The notes under the pieces are model-generated. The model made no database searches. It was not told the DNA's origin and saw only the letters and a program-made list of their open reading frames with translations. Shown here piece by piece: positions 7,902 through 16,708 of a stretch of DNA of 64,000 nucleotides. This DNA comes from Mycolicibacterium senegalense (GTDB lineage Bacteria > Actinomycetota > Actinomycetes > Mycobacteriales > Mycobacteriaceae): NCBI RefSeq assembly GCF_019645875.1, contig NZ_CP081000.1, positions 1,674,001 through 1,738,000 on the forward strand, read 5' to 3'. Within the stretch, counting starts at the first letter, position 1. Each line of letters begins with the position of its first letter. The position numbers and the translations under genes were made by a program.

Positions 7902-9125
7902 TTAGCTCACGAGCGAGTCCGGGGCCCCCGTCACCACGCAGTGGGTATGGCGGTAGATCGTGGGCATGCACTCATTGCAGTGCGTGCACAGCGATTTCAC
8001 GGAACCTTTTTCGCTTTCGGCCTTGATCCGGTTGAGCAGGTCCGGCTCGGCCAGCAGTGCGCGGCCCATCGCGACGAAGTCGAAGCCCGCCGCCATCGCG
8101 CGGTCCATGGTCTCGCGGTTGGTGATGCCGCCCAGCAGGATGATCGGCATGGTCAGCTCCGCGCGGAATTTTTCGGCGTCACGCATCAAATACGCCTCGT
8201 GGTACGGATATTCGCGGAAGAACTTGTTGCCGCTCATCCGAATACCCCAGCTGATCGGGGGTTTGAAGTTCGCCGCGAACTCCTTGACCGGGGCGCCGCC
8301 ACGGAACAGGTACATGGGGTTGACCAGCGAGCTGCCCGCGGTGAGCTCGATGGCGTCCAGCCCGCCGTCTTCCTCGAGCCATTTCGCGGTCTGCAGCGAC
8401 TCGTCGATCGGGATGCCGCCGCGCACCCCGTCGCTCATGTTCAGTTTGGCGATGACGGCGATCTTCCGGTCGCCGTGCTTGTCGACGGCGTCGCGCACCG
8501 CGCGCACCACTCCACGGGCCACCTTCGCCCGGTTCTCCAGCGATCCGCCGAACTCGTCGGTGCGCCGGTTGATCAGCGGCGACAGGAAGGAGCTGGCCAG
8601 ATAGTTGTGGCCGAGGTGCACCTCGACGGCATCGAAACCGGAGTCGATGGCCAGCCGGGCAGCGTTGGCGTGGGCTTCGGTCACGTCACGGATGTCGTCG
8701 ATGCTGGCCTTCTTGGCGAACCGCATCGACAGCGGGTTGAAGAACCGCACCGGCGCCAGCGCAGGGGCCTTGTTGGTCCGGGAGTTGGCCACCGGCCCGG
8801 CGTGGCCGATCTGGGCGCTGATGGCCGCACCTTCGGCATGGATGGTCTCGGTGAGCTTGGTCAGGCCCGGCACGGCCTCGGGCCGCATCCAGATCTGCCA
8901 GCCGTCGGTGCGGCCACCGGGGGCCACTGCGCAGTAGGCCACGGTGGTCATGCCGACGCCACCGGCAGCGGGCAGGCGGTGGTAGTTGATCAAATCCTCG
9001 GTGACCAGCGCGTCAGGCGTGGACGCTTCGAAGGTGGCGGCCTTGATGATGCGGTTACGCAGCGTCACCGGGCCGAGTTTGGCCTCACTGAAAACATCAG
9101 TGAACACATTGGGCTGAGTGTTCAT
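7902..9125 (-). CDS. NADH:flavin oxidoreductase, Old Yellow Enzyme family (Rv3359-like)
   Basis: This is an FMN-dependent TIM-barrel ene-reductase of the OYE family, 407 residues. Readable family features: KLGPVTLRNRIIKAATFE at the N-terminus, QIGHAGP, GFDAVEVHLGHNYLASSFLSP (the active-site HxxN region of the class), the FMN-binding GGITNRETMDRAM, and the ending FVAMGRALLAEPDLLNRI. A cysteine cluster CTHCNECMPTIYRHTHC near the C-terminus resembles the iron–sulfur cysteines of 2,4-dienoyl-CoA reductase-like members, but the enzyme lacks their extra NADPH domain. ATG 9125 is chosen over the upstream frame extension. It is divergent from folD with 38 bases between the starts, as in other mycobacteria. 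Confidence 0.9.
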   Translation of the reverse strand: MNTQPNVFTDVFSEAKLGPVTLRNRIIKAATFEASTPDALVTEDLINYHRLPAAGGVGMTTVAYCAVAPGGRTDGWQIWMRPEAVPGLTKLTETIHAEGAAISAQIGHAGPVANSRTNKAPALAPVRFFNPLSMRFAKKASIDDIRDVTEAHANAARLAIDSGFDAVEVHLGHNYLASSFLSPLINRRTDEFGGSLENRAKVARGVVRAVRDAVDKHGDRKIAVIAKLNMSDGVRGGIPIDESLQTAKWLEEDGGLDAIELTAGSSLVNPMYLFRGGAPVKEFAANFKPPISWGIRMSGNKFFREYPYHEAYLMRDAEKFRAELTMPIILLGGITNRETMDRAMAAGFDFVAMGRALLAEPDLLNRIKAESEKGSVKSLCTHCNECMPTIYRHTHCVVTGAPDSLVS

Positions 9126-9163
9126 AGGTGGAGCTTGCCACGCCACCTGACACAATGGCACCC

Positions 9164-10015
9164 GTGGGTGCGATTGATTTGGACGGTAAGGCCACGCGTG
9201 ACGAGATCTTCGTCGACCTCAAGCAGCGCGTAGCGAAGTTGGCCGAAGCGGGGCGGACGCCCGGGCTGGGCACCGTTCTGGTCGGCGACGATCCCGGGTC
9301 GCAGGCCTATGTGCGCGGCAAACATGCCGACTGCGCCAAGGTCGGCATCAACTCGATCCGCCGCGACCTGCCCGCCGATATCACGCAGGCCCAGCTCGAC
9401 GAGACCATCGACGAGCTCAACGCCAATCCGGACTGCACGGGCTACATCGTGCAGCTGCCGCTGCCCAAGCACCTCGATGAGAACGCCGCGCTCGAGCGCA
9501 TCGATCCGGCCAAGGACGCCGACGGCCTGCACCCGACCAATCTGGGCCGGCTGGTGCTCGGCAAGGACGCGCCGCTGCCCTGCACCCCGCGCGGCATCGT
9601 GCACCTGCTGCGCCGGTTCGAGGTACCGATCGCCGGGGCTCATGTCGTGGTGATCGGCCGCGGCGTGACGGTCGGCCGGCCGATGGGCCTGCTGCTGACC
9701 CGGCGGTCGGAGAACGCCACCGTCACGCTGTGCCACACCGGCACGCGGGATCTGCCCGCGTTGACCCGGCAGGCCGACGTCATCATCGCTGCGGTGGGTG
9801 TGCCGCACATGGTGACCGCGGACATGGTCAAGCCGGGCGCGGCCGTCGTCGACGTCGGCGTGAGCCGCGTGGACGGCAAGCTCACCGGTGACGTCGCCCC
9901 GGACGTCTGGGACGTGGCCGGGCACGTGTCGCCCAACCCGGGTGGCGTCGGCCCGCTGACGCGGGCGTTCCTGCTGACCAATGTTGTCGAGCTCGAAGAG
10001 TCGAAACTGGCGTGA
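9164..10015 (+). CDS. folD: FolD, methylenetetrahydrofolate dehydrogenase/cyclohydrolase
   Basis: This bifunctional enzyme interconverts 5,10-methylene-, methenyl- and 10-formyl-tetrahydrofolate for purine, formyl-Met and one-carbon supply. Diagnostic pieces are [12 protein letters not shown] (Tyr and catalytic Lys), [25 protein letters not shown] and the dinucleotide-binding [16 protein letters not shown] 9164 gives 283 residues starting [14 protein letters not shown], which matches the M. tuberculosis start; ATG 9155 is also in frame. It overlaps the DUF3017 gene by four bases (GTGA), implying coupled translation. Confidence 0.97.
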   Translation: MGAIDLDGKATRDEIFVDLKQRVAKLAEAGRTPGLGTVLVGDDPGSQAYVRGKHADCAKVGINSIRRDLPADITQAQLDETIDELNANPDCTGYIVQLPLPKHLDENAALERIDPAKDADGLHPTNLGRLVLGKDAPLPCTPRGIVHLLRRFEVPIAGAHVVVIGRGVTVGRPMGLLLTRRSENATVTLCHTGTRDLPALTRQADVIIAAVGVPHMVTADMVKPGAAVVDVGVSRVDGKLTGDVAPDVWDVAGHVSPNPGGVGPLTRAFLLTNVVELEESKLA

Positions 10016-10305
10016 CAGCAAAGGAGTTCGTCCGCAAGGTGGTCGCCGGGCAGTGGCCGATCCTGGTGGTCGGGCTGATCTTCATCGCGGCGTTCGTCTT
10101 GGTGGTGGCGGGCTACTGGCGCCGCGGTGCGCTCATCATTGGTATCGGGGTGGGGGCGGCGGCAGCGTTGCGGTTGGCCCTGACCGATGACCGGGCCGGT
10201 CTTCTGGTGGTGCGTTCGCGCACCATCGACTTCGCGACCACGGCGACGGTGAGTGCGGCGGTGCTCTACATCGCCTGGACCATCGACCCGCTCGGTACCA
10301 GCTAG
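10012..10305 (+). CDS. DUF3017 small membrane protein (Rv3355c-like)
   Basis: This 97-residue protein has three hydrophobic helices ([37 protein letters not shown] and an ending helix around [12 protein letters not shown]) and the DUF3017 stretch [16 protein letters not shown]. It is translationally coupled to folD by a GTGA overlap and sits in the same place in M. tuberculosis. Function is unknown. Its stop overlaps the stop of erm by four bases on the opposite strand. Confidence 0.88.
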   Translation: MTAKEFVRKVVAGQWPILVVGLIFIAAFVLVVAGYWRRGALIIGIGVGAAAALRLALTDDRAGLLVVRSRTIDFATTATVSAAVLYIAWTIDPLGTS

Positions 10306-11042
10306 CAGGCGGCTTCGAACAACGCCACCCACTGCCCAGCCGTGAGCGCTTTGGGCAGAGCGCACGGGTGGATTCCGTTGGCGGACAGCCACCGAGGATG
10401 CACATGGGGCCGCAGAATCTGGGCCAGACCACGGCCGCGCCCAGTGAAAACCCGGTGGACCAGTGCCTGGTATGAACGACGGTCTGCCCGGGGGATCAGC
10501 GGCTCAGCTCGGCGCTTGATGGTCAGCAGTCCGGCGTCCACACTCGGCCGCGGCCGAAACGCGTCGGCCGAGACCTTTCGCGCCAGGCCGAATTCGAACC
10601 ATGGCCACCACTGGGCGGTCATCATGGTGGCGCCGCCGACACAGGCCCGCCGCCGAGCCACCTCCCACTGCACCAGCAGGATCGCGTCGGTCCAACCCTC
10701 CTCGTGCAACAGGCGCCGGAGGATGACGGTGGTCAGATGGAATGGCAGATTACCCACCACCACATGCGGCGCTGCGGGGAGTCGGTACCGCAGAAAATCC
10801 GCACTGACCACCTCAGCCGAGGTTCGGTCCGCCAATCTTCGGGCCCGCCTCCGATCGATTTCGATGGCGGTCAGCGGACGGTTCAACCGTTGCAGCGGCA
10901 GGGTGAGAGCACCGTCGCCGGCGCCGATTTCGATGATGGGACCTGTTGTGTGGGAAACGATCTTGACGATGTCGGCGACCACGCGTCGGTCGCACAGGAA
11001 GTTCTGGCCGTACTCGTGACGGCCATGACGAGTTGAGGGCAC
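10302..11042 (-). CDS. erm(39): Erm(39)-type 23S rRNA (adenine-N6) methyltransferase
   Basis: This is an Erm-family enzyme that methylates A2058 of 23S rRNA and gives macrolide–lincosamide resistance. Motifs: YGQNFLCDRRVVADIV, SAM-binding IEIGAGDGALT, EIDRRRARRLADR, and the catalytic NLPFHLTT motif IV. The length of 246 residues and the position beside folD fit Erm(39) of the M. fortuitum group rather than the longer Erm(38). The start is GTG 11042 with GGAG five bases upstream; in M. fortuitum, macrolide-susceptible isolates with an altered start codon have been reported, and here the codon is intact. Upstream lie a leader-peptide ORF and an attenuator-like hairpin set. Naming to the 39 class is from recall and position, not from a search. 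Confidence 0.92.
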   Translation of the reverse strand: MPSTRHGRHEYGQNFLCDRRVVADIVKIVSHTTGPIIEIGAGDGALTLPLQRLNRPLTAIEIDRRRARRLADRTSAEVVSADFLRYRLPAAPHVVVGNLPFHLTTVILRRLLHEEGWTDAILLVQWEVARRRACVGGATMMTAQWWPWFEFGLARKVSADAFRPRPSVDAGLLTIKRRAEPLIPRADRRSYQALVHRVFTGRGRGLAQILRPHVHPRWLSANGIHPCALPKALTAGQWVALFEAAC

Positions 11043-11109
11043 GGATACTCCGCAGTCGCAGGGGCAAAGTTACTGCGGCGGATGTTCCGAGAAGGTGGAG
11101 ATCCGCCGG
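11043..11109 (-). promoter_or_regulatory. Predicted translational attenuator of erm (competing hairpins)
   Basis: Segment 2 (CGGCGGAT, 11101–11108) can pair with segment 3 (ATCCGCCG) over 8 bp. The overlapping part of segment 3 (CCGCAGT; the whole segment spans 11072–11083) pairs over 7 bp with segment 4 (ACTGCGG, in 11048–11056), which contains the erm ribosome site GCGGAG. The two helices share three bases, so they exclude each other. Segment 1 (CTCCGC) lies inside the leader ORF and can pair with segment 2. This is the four-segment layout of ermC-type attenuators. Confidence 0.75.
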
Positions 11110-11145
11110 CTATTGGGTGCGCAAGCGGAGGTAGGTCACGGACAT
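11110..11145 (-). CDS. Candidate erm leader peptide MSVTYLRLRTQ
   Basis: This 11-codon ORF ends 67 bases before the erm start. It contains Arg-Leu-Arg, the +X+ motif at which macrolide-bound ribosomes arrest in the ErmDL class of leaders. A ribosome stalled with Leu in the P site would cover segment 1 (codons 6–7, CTC CGC) and leave segment 2 free. The ATG lies seven bases after a TACCGT −10 hexamer, so the transcript may begin at the start codon and be translated leaderless. There is no Shine–Dalgarno sequence, consistent with that. It is too short for normal gene callers. The arrest function is inferred, not shown. Confidence 0.7.
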   Translation of the reverse strand: MSVTYLRLRTQ

Positions 11146-11152
11146 GGCTGCC

Positions 11153-11200
11153 ACGGTAGCCAGCGGCGCGGCCGAGCCTCAACTGATTTTCGTAGAAAAT
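11153..11200 (-). promoter_or_regulatory. Candidate erm promoter with AT-rich WhiB7-like upstream box
   Basis: TTGAGG (11177–11182) and TACCGT (11153–11158) are separated by 18 bases, giving a −35/−10 pair whose expected start falls on the leader ATG at 11145. An AT-rich palindrome ATTTTC-GTA-GAAAAT (11186–11200) lies three bases above the −35. WhiB7-dependent promoters, including erm promoters, carry an AT-rich stretch in this position, so WhiB7 control is plausible. Confidence 0.6.
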
Positions 11201-11211
11201 GCCCAGAAGGC

Positions 11212-11234
11212 AATATTGCCCAATAGGCAATATT
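11212..11234. promoter_or_regulatory. Operator AATATTGCC-N5-GGCAATATT for the adjacent TetR gene
   Basis: A perfect 9-bp inverted repeat with a five-base centre covers the proposed −35 (TTGCCC, 11216–11221) of the TetR gene; a −10 TACGGT (11239–11244) follows at 17 bases and lies six bases before the ATG. The layout indicates autorepression. It lies just above the erm promoter region, so the regulator could also affect erm. Confidence 0.8.
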
Positions 11235-11250
11235 TGGCTACGGTGAAGAC

Positions 11251-11871
11251 ATGGCACCGGGACTGCGGGAACGCAAGAAGCTCGACACCCGAAGGGCGCT
11301 CAGCGATGCGGCGCTGCGTCTCGCGTTCGAGCGCGGGTTGGAGAACGTCACCCGCGAGGACATCGCCAACCTGGCCGGAGTCTCGCTGCGTACCTTCACC
11401 AACTACTTCTCCGGGAAGTACGACGCACTGGCCTATCGCCAGCAGGAACGCCTGCGGCGCAGCATCGACATGTTGCGGGTGCGGCCCGTGAACGAGCCGC
11501 TGTGGACCGCGATCGCTGAATCGGTGATCAAACCACTGGACGACGACATGACCGACGTCTACGGTGCTGAGAGCGCGCTGCCGACCCGCGAGCAGCTGGT
11601 CGAGGTCCGGAAATTGCTGATGATCCCCGAGATTCGCGACGCGACCTACCGAGGACTGGCCGATGAGTGGGTCGTTGCGATCGCTGAGCGGACCGGCGCG
11701 GAGCCGCACGACATGTATCCGCGCCTCGTGGCGGCGGTCGTGCGGGCCGTCGGCGACACTGCGATGGACGAGTACGGAAATGCCGATCCGCCAGTGACTC
11801 TCGCGTCATTGCTGCGCAAAGGCTTCGCGGCGGTGGCCGCGGGTCTGCCGGAACCGGGAGGGAAGAAATGA
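11251..11871 (+). CDS. TetR-family regulator divergent from erm
   Basis: This is a TetR repressor of 206 residues with the N-terminal helix–turn–helix (TRRALSDAALRLAFERGLENVTREDIANLAGVSLRTFTNYFSGKYDAL compressed over residues 10–60) and a divergent ligand-binding C-terminal domain. The gene overlaps the flavin monooxygenase by four bases (ATGA), so it most likely controls that enzyme and itself through the 11212–11234 palindrome. A −10 six bases from the ATG suggests a near-leaderless transcript. The inducer is unknown; a phenolic or polyketide-like substrate of the partner enzyme is a reasonable guess. Confidence 0.92.
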   Translation: MAPGLRERKKLDTRRALSDAALRLAFERGLENVTREDIANLAGVSLRTFTNYFSGKYDALAYRQQERLRRSIDMLRVRPVNEPLWTAIAESVIKPLDDDMTDVYGAESALPTREQLVEVRKLLMIPEIRDATYRGLADEWVVAIAERTGAEPHDMYPRLVAAVVRAVGDTAMDEYGNADPPVTLASLLRKGFAAVAAGLPEPGGKK

Positions 11872-13409
11872 AAGACCAGGTGGACGTCGTCATCTCAGGT
11901 GCCGGCCCCAACGGCCTGTTGGTGGCGGGGGAGCTGGCGCTGGCCGGGGTGCGGCCGGTGGTGCTCGAGCAATTGCCTGAGCCAAGCGAGGAGCTCAAGG
12001 CCAACGGCATTGTCGGACAGGCCAACCGAGTGCTCGACCTGCGCGGGCTGTATCAGGAGCTCAGCGGGACCGGTCAGCCGCCGGAGCCGATGGCCGGCTA
12101 CATCTTCGCCGGCATGCAGGTGCCGTTCATCGACGTCGTCGACAACCCGATGTACGGCATGCTGATCCAGCAGCCGCGCGTGGTACGGCAATTGGTGGAC
12201 TGGGTACAGGGGCTCGGGGTCGAGATCCGGTGGGGGCATGAGCTCGTCGACCTCGAGCAGGTGGCCGGGGGAGTCGTCGTCGACGTCGCCTCGCCGGCAG
12301 GCGACTACCGACTGCCCGCCACCTACCTGGTCGGGGCCGACGGTGGCCGCAGCCCGGTCAGGAAGAAGGCAGGCATAGAGTTTCCGGGGCTGACCACCGA
12401 CGTGGTCGCCCGGGTGGCCCACATCCGGGTGCCGGACGAACTGCGCACCGGTTACGGAGCATTGGATGTGCCCGGGATCGGCCATATCCCGTTCGGACAC
12501 AACCGTTTCGACGGTGGTGTACTGATCTACGCCGAGTTCCACGCGGGCCGGTCGATGCTCGGGACCATCGAGTACGGTTCGGTCCTGCCGGATGACGCAC
12601 CAGAGCTGACGATCGATGAGCTGCGCGAGAGCGTGAAGCGCGTGGTGGGTGCCGACCTGCCGATCGCGCCGCCGGACGGACCGGGTCCGCATGCCCTGCG
12701 GCGGATCAACGGCCAGAACACCCGTCAGGCCGCGCAGTACCGGGCCGGCAACGTCTTCCTGGTCGGCGACGCGGCCCACGTGCACTCGGCCATGGGTGGC
12801 CCAGGGCTCAACCTCGGCCTGCAGGACGCGATGAATCTGGGTTGGAAACTGGGCGCGACGGTGCGGGGTTGGGCTCCGGAGGGGCTGCTGGACAGTTACC
12901 ACAGTGAGCGTTGGCCGGCGGGGCAGCGGGTGATGATGCACTCCATGGCCCAGGCCGCCCTGATGGCTTCCGGTCCCGAAGTCACCGCGCTGCGAACGCT
13001 TTTCGGTGAACTGCTGGCCACCCCGGACGGCGCGGCGCACATCGCCGGATTGTTGGCCGGTTCCGATGTTCGCTACGACGTCGGTGACGGCCACCGGCTG
13101 TCCGGGTTCTTCGTGCCCGATTTCGTGCTGGACGATGGGCGTCGGGTCGCCGAGCTGCTGCGCTCGGGCCGGCCGCTGCTGCTCGACTTGTCGGCCGGCG
13201 ACTACGGCGACGTCGTTCACCGGTGGCGTGACCGGGTGGACTTCGAAGTGGCGACGACGCCCGCAGCAGATCGGCCCGCCGCAGCCCTGCTGATCCGGCC
13301 CGACGGCTACGTCGCCTGGGCGGCAGACGAATTCGATGAAAAAGGGCTACGGGTGGCGTGCGCGCGCTGGTTCGGCCCGGAGGTCGAGGCGTCCGCGCTC
13401 AGCGCCTGA
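11868..13409 (+). CDS. FAD-dependent class A aromatic monooxygenase
   Basis: This 513-residue flavoprotein hydroxylase belongs to the class A group that includes rifampicin monooxygenase and polyketide hydroxylases. It shows the FAD-binding GAGPNGLLVAGELA at the N-terminus, the DG motif region YLVGADGGRSPVRKKAGI, and the second FAD motif GDAAHVHSAMGGPGLNLGLQDAMNL. The C-terminal 110 residues form the thioredoxin-like domain common in this group. It is translationally coupled to the TetR gene. The substrate cannot be read from sequence. Its position opposite erm makes an antibiotic-related aromatic a candidate, which is inference. Confidence 0.9.
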   Translation: MKDQVDVVISGAGPNGLLVAGELALAGVRPVVLEQLPEPSEELKANGIVGQANRVLDLRGLYQELSGTGQPPEPMAGYIFAGMQVPFIDVVDNPMYGMLIQQPRVVRQLVDWVQGLGVEIRWGHELVDLEQVAGGVVVDVASPAGDYRLPATYLVGADGGRSPVRKKAGIEFPGLTTDVVARVAHIRVPDELRTGYGALDVPGIGHIPFGHNRFDGGVLIYAEFHAGRSMLGTIEYGSVLPDDAPELTIDELRESVKRVVGADLPIAPPDGPGPHALRRINGQNTRQAAQYRAGNVFLVGDAAHVHSAMGGPGLNLGLQDAMNLGWKLGATVRGWAPEGLLDSYHSERWPAGQRVMMHSMAQAALMASGPEVTALRTLFGELLATPDGAAHIAGLLAGSDVRYDVGDGHRLSGFFVPDFVLDDGRRVAELLRSGRPLLLDLSAGDYGDVVHRWRDRVDFEVATTPAADRPAAALLIRPDGYVAWAADEFDEKGLRVACARWFGPEVEASALSA

Positions 13410-13416
13410 GGGTGGC

Positions 13417-14145
13417 TCAGCCGAGGGTGGCCCTGATCCCGACCGTCACGTAGGGCAGCGCCAGCCCCGACGTATTGGCCAGCGCCGGATGGGTGGCAAG
13501 CAGTTCGCGCACCTGCTCCAGCGTCCGGGTGCGCACCTGCTCCGGTGAGGTGATGCAGTAGCTGCGGGAGGCCACCAGGTCGATGAGGGCCTGGGGCGTC
13601 AGGTAACTCGTCCACTCCACCTGATGACGTTCGATCTCGCCGAACGGCTCAGCCAGCGTCACCTCGTTGTTGAACGGGTCGTGTTCGGGGCCGATGATGC
13701 GGCCCAGGTCCTTGACCCAACCGGAGCGTTCGTCGCGGGTGTTCCACACCAGGCCCAGCCGGCCGCCGGGGCGCAGCACTCGGCTGACCTCCTTGACGGC
13801 CCGCTCAGGGTCGAACCAGTGCCAGGCCTGCGCCACCAGCACGGCGTCGACACTGTTGTCGGCCAGCGGGATCTCCTCGGCCGTACCCAGCAGCGCGGGG
13901 GTGTCCGGCAGTGAGTTCGACAGCAGCTCAAGCATTTCCGGGATGGGATCCACGGCGATCACGTCCAGTCCGCGCTCGACGAGCCGGGTGGTCAGCTTGC
14001 CGGTGCCCGCGCCCAGGTCCAGCACGTCGTGCGCCCCCTCGGGCAGCAGCCAGTCGATCGCCTCCGGCGGATACGACGGCCGGCCCCGTTCGTAGGCCGC
14101 GGCTTCCGAGCCGAAGGACAGAGAACGCTGCTTGGGAGAGCTCAC
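13417..14145 (-). CDS. SAM-dependent class I methyltransferase (Rv3342-like)
   Basis: This 242-residue methyltransferase carries the SAM-binding motif [13 protein letters not shown] near residue 40, an acidic [10 protein letters not shown] loop, and the post-I region [15 protein letters not shown] typical of the UbiE/COQ5-like type-11 methyltransferases. Its start overlaps the metX stop by four bases, so it is the third gene of the metY–metX operon, as in M. tuberculosis (Rv3340–Rv3342). The acceptor substrate is not known. Operon membership suggests a link with the methionine/SAM cycle, for example disposal or use of SAM. Confidence 0.9.
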   Translation of the reverse strand: MSSPKQRSLSFGSEAAAYERGRPSYPPEAIDWLLPEGAHDVLDLGAGTGKLTTRLVERGLDVIAVDPIPEMLELLSNSLPDTPALLGTAEEIPLADNSVDAVLVAQAWHWFDPERAVKEVSRVLRPGGRLGLVWNTRDERSGWVKDLGRIIGPEHDPFNNEVTLAEPFGEIERHQVEWTSYLTPQALIDLVASRSYCITSPEQVRTRTLEQVRELLATHPALANTSGLALPYVTVGIRATLG

Positions 14146-15272
14146 CGTTGTGCCAGCTCCAGTGTGCGGCGGATCAATTTGCCGACCACTTCCGTCTCGA
14201 CCAGGAAACCGTCGTGTCCGTAGGCCGAGTCGACCACGTCCAGGCCGCTACAGCCGGGCAGTAACTCGGCCAGTTCCTGCTGTAGCCGAATCGGGTACAG
14301 GCGGTCGGAGGTGATCCCACCGACGATGACGGGCACCGGACAGCTGCGCAGCGCGCTGGCGACACCGCCGCGGCCCCGGCCCACATCGTGCGTCGACAAC
14401 GCATCCGAAAGGGCTACATAGGTGCCGGGATCGAACCGGCGGGCCAGCTTGCCGCCCTGGTATTCCAGGTAACTCTGCACTCCGTAGCGTCCGCCGGCGG
14501 TCGGATCCTCGTCGCCCTGGGCGTCGTTGCGGAAACGTTCGTCGAGTTCTTCCTCGCCCCGATAGGTCAGGTGCGCGAACCGCCGGGCGATCTCCATGCC
14601 GGCCAACGGGGCCCGGTCGGTGTCGTGGTAGTCGCCGCCCTGCCAGTCCGGATCGGCCTTGATGGCGGCCACCTGGGAGCTCTGGGTACCGATCTGATCC
14701 GCCGTGGCGCGGGCACCGACCGCCAGCACCAGCCCGGCTCGCACTTCGTCGGGATGCCCGACGAGCCATTCCAGGGCGCGCGCTCCGCCCATCGACCCGC
14801 CGACCACCGCCGCCACCTCGGTGATGCCGAACGCGGCCAGCGCGGCCCGGTCGGCCTCAACCTGATCGCGGATGGTGATCTGGGGAAACCTTGAGCCCCA
14901 AGGCTTTCCGTCGGGTGCGAGCGAGCCGGGGCCGGTGGAGCCCTGGCAGCCGCCGAGCGCGTTGGTCGAGATCGCACACCACTGGTCGGTGTCGATCGGG
15001 GCGCCGGGTCCGGCCACCCCGTCCCACCAGCCCGCGGTCGGATGGCCGTCGCCGGCCGGTCCGGTGACGTGGGAGTCGCCGGTCAGCGCGTGCAGCACCA
15101 TCACCACGTTGTCGCGCGCGGGTGACAGTTCACCCCAGCGCTGCACAGCGATCGACACGTCGGGCAGGACGGTGCCGTTCTCGAGCGTCAGGTCGCCGAT
15201 GCGCACGATGCACGTCTCGCCTTCGGCAGGCAAAGGGAGGGTGGACACGGCCGGTTCTTCGGTGATCGTCAT
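14142..15272 (-). CDS. metX: MetX, homoserine O-acetyltransferase
   Basis: This alpha/beta-hydrolase-fold enzyme transfers acetyl from acetyl-CoA to homoserine, the committed step of methionine synthesis (Rv3341, also called metA). The nucleophile serine is at residue 160 in GGSMGG; the acid and base are in [10 protein letters not shown] and [11 protein letters not shown]. Other family blocks are [15 protein letters not shown] and [16 protein letters not shown]. The length of 376 fits. It lies 20 bases after metY and overlaps the methyltransferase gene by four bases, so the three form an operon controlled from the SAM-IV leader upstream of metY. Confidence 0.96.
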   Translation of the reverse strand: MTITEEPAVSTLPLPAEGETCIVRIGDLTLENGTVLPDVSIAVQRWGELSPARDNVVMVLHALTGDSHVTGPAGDGHPTAGWWDGVAGPGAPIDTDQWCAISTNALGGCQGSTGPGSLAPDGKPWGSRFPQITIRDQVEADRAALAAFGITEVAAVVGGSMGGARALEWLVGHPDEVRAGLVLAVGARATADQIGTQSSQVAAIKADPDWQGGDYHDTDRAPLAGMEIARRFAHLTYRGEEELDERFRNDAQGDEDPTAGGRYGVQSYLEYQGGKLARRFDPGTYVALSDALSTHDVGRGRGGVASALRSCPVPVIVGGITSDRLYPIRLQQELAELLPGCSGLDVVDSAYGHDGFLVETEVVGKLIRRTLELAQR

Positions 15273-15292
15273 GCCGGTCTTCTCTCGCCGCC

Positions 15293-16624
15293 CTACACCG
15301 CCGCCGGAGTCTGTGCGACGCCGCTGAACGGACGGGCCGCGGCGAATCCCTGCTCCAGGTCGGCCAGGATGTCGTCGATGCCCTCGATGCCGACCGCCAG
15401 CCGCACCAGGCCGGGGGTGACACCGGTGGACAGCTGCTCCTCGGGGGAGAGCTGGGCGTGCGTGGTCGAGGCGGGGTGGATCACCAGCGAGCGCACGTCA
15501 CCGATGTTGGCGACGTGGCTGTGCAGGGTCAGCGCGTTGACGAACGCCTTACCGGCCTCCACGCCACCGGCCAGTTCGAACGCCAACACGGCGCCGGTGC
15601 CTTTCGGGGCGATCTTCTGGCCCAGCTCGTACCAGGGCGAGGTGGGAAGTCCGGCGTAATTCACCGAGGTGACGCCGGAGTGCCCGGCGAGGTATTCGGC
15701 GACCTTCTGCGCATTGGCCACGTGGCGTTCAACACGCAGCGACAGCGTTTCCAATCCCTGCGCGATCAAAAAGGCGTTGAACGGCGACAGCGCGCTGCCC
15801 AGATCGCGTAGCAGTTGCACGCGCGCCTTGAGCGCGTAGGCGGGTGCCCCGAGTTCGGCGAAGACCACGCCGTGGTAGCTCGGGTCCGGTGTGGTGAAGC
15901 CGGGGTGGCGGCCCTGCGTCCAGTCGAAGTTGCCGCTGTCGACGATCACGCCGGCGATCGCCGAACCGTGACCGCCCAGGTATTTGGTGGCCGAGTGCAC
16001 CACGATGTCGGCGCCGAGCGCGATCGGCTGGATCAGGTACGGCGTGGCGATGGTGTTGTCGACGATCAGCGGGACGCCGTTCTCGTGCGCCACCGCCGAG
16101 ACGCTCGGGATGTCGAGGATGTCGATCTGCGGGTTGGAGATGGACTCGGCGAAGAAGGCCGTGGTGTTGGGCCGGACGGCCGCGCGCCAGCTGTCGAGGC
16201 TGTCCGGATCTTCCACGAAGCTGACCTCGATGCCCAGCTTGGGCAGTGTGTAGTGGAACAGGTTGTAGGTGCCGCCGTAGAGCCGCGGGCTGGACACGAT
16301 GTGGTCGCCGGCGCCGGCCAGGTTGAGGATGGCGAACGTCTCGGCGGCCTGGCCCGAGGACAGCAGCAGCGCGGCGACTCCGCCTTCGAGTGCGGCGATG
16401 CGCTGCTCGACCACGTCGGTGGTGGGGTTCATGATCCGCGTGTAGATGTTGCCCGGCTCGGCCAGGCCGAACAGGGCGGCGGCGTGATCGGTGTCGCGGA
16501 ACGTGTACGACGTGGTCTGGTAGATCGGTAGGGCCCGGGCGTTGGTGGCGCTGTCCGGGGTCTGGCCGGCGTGAACCTGCTTGGTCTCGAATGACCAGTT
16601 GGCAGCGATCTCAGGGTTTGTCAT
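15293..16624 (-). CDS. metY: MetY-type O-acetylhomoserine sulfhydrylase (Rv3340, metC)
   Basis: This Cys/Met-metabolism PLP enzyme of 443 residues converts O-acetylhomoserine plus sulfide to homocysteine. The PLP-binding lysine is K214 in [34 protein letters not shown] and [15 protein letters not shown] are typical blocks. The size and insertions match the O-acetylhomoserine sulfhydrylase branch rather than cystathionine enzymes. ATG 16624 is preceded by GGAGGAGA. It is the first gene of metY–metX–methyltransferase and sits behind a SAM-IV riboswitch and a mini-ORF of Met and Cys codons, so both SAM and sulfur amino acid supply may set its level. Confidence 0.95.
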   Translation of the reverse strand: MTNPEIAANWSFETKQVHAGQTPDSATNARALPIYQTTSYTFRDTDHAAALFGLAEPGNIYTRIMNPTTDVVEQRIAALEGGVAALLLSSGQAAETFAILNLAGAGDHIVSSPRLYGGTYNLFHYTLPKLGIEVSFVEDPDSLDSWRAAVRPNTTAFFAESISNPQIDILDIPSVSAVAHENGVPLIVDNTIATPYLIQPIALGADIVVHSATKYLGGHGSAIAGVIVDSGNFDWTQGRHPGFTTPDPSYHGVVFAELGAPAYALKARVQLLRDLGSALSPFNAFLIAQGLETLSLRVERHVANAQKVAEYLAGHSGVTSVNYAGLPTSPWYELGQKIAPKGTGAVLAFELAGGVEAGKAFVNALTLHSHVANIGDVRSLVIHPASTTHAQLSPEEQLSTGVTPGLVRLAVGIEGIDDILADLEQGFAAARPFSGVAQTPAAV

Positions 16625-16690
16625 GGCTGGGGTATCTCCTCCGGTGACGGGACGAGGAAGGTCAGGGGTGTGGTCGGCTTACCTAAGGGT

Positions 16691-16708
16691 TCACTGACAC
16701 ATACACAT
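16691..16708 (-). CDS. Mini-ORF MCMCQ between SAM-IV riboswitch and metY
   Basis: An ATG at 16708 begins a five-codon ORF, Met-Cys-Met-Cys-Gln, ending in TGA at 16691. A full GGAGG (16715–16719) precedes the ATG with six bases between, an ideal ribosome site that serves no other gene. The ORF lies between the riboswitch and the metY start 66 bases downstream. Short cysteine-rich ORFs act as cysteine-responsive attenuators in mycobacteria, and here half the remaining codons are Met. A 12-codon ORF in another frame starts inside the ribosome site and is less convincing. Confidence 0.65.
   Translation of the reverse strand: MCMCQ

Noticed and set aside
7866..9233. A 455-codon plus-strand open frame opposite the Old Yellow Enzyme gene
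   Set aside because: It is the antisense of a well-recognised enzyme and has no domain pattern. High-GC third-position bias produces such long shadow frames.
10883..11257. A 124-codon minus-strand frame overlapping the erm start as a longer erm or separate protein
   Set aside because: It crosses the TetR operator and both promoters, has no domain pattern, and is out of frame with the Erm motif YGQNFLCD.
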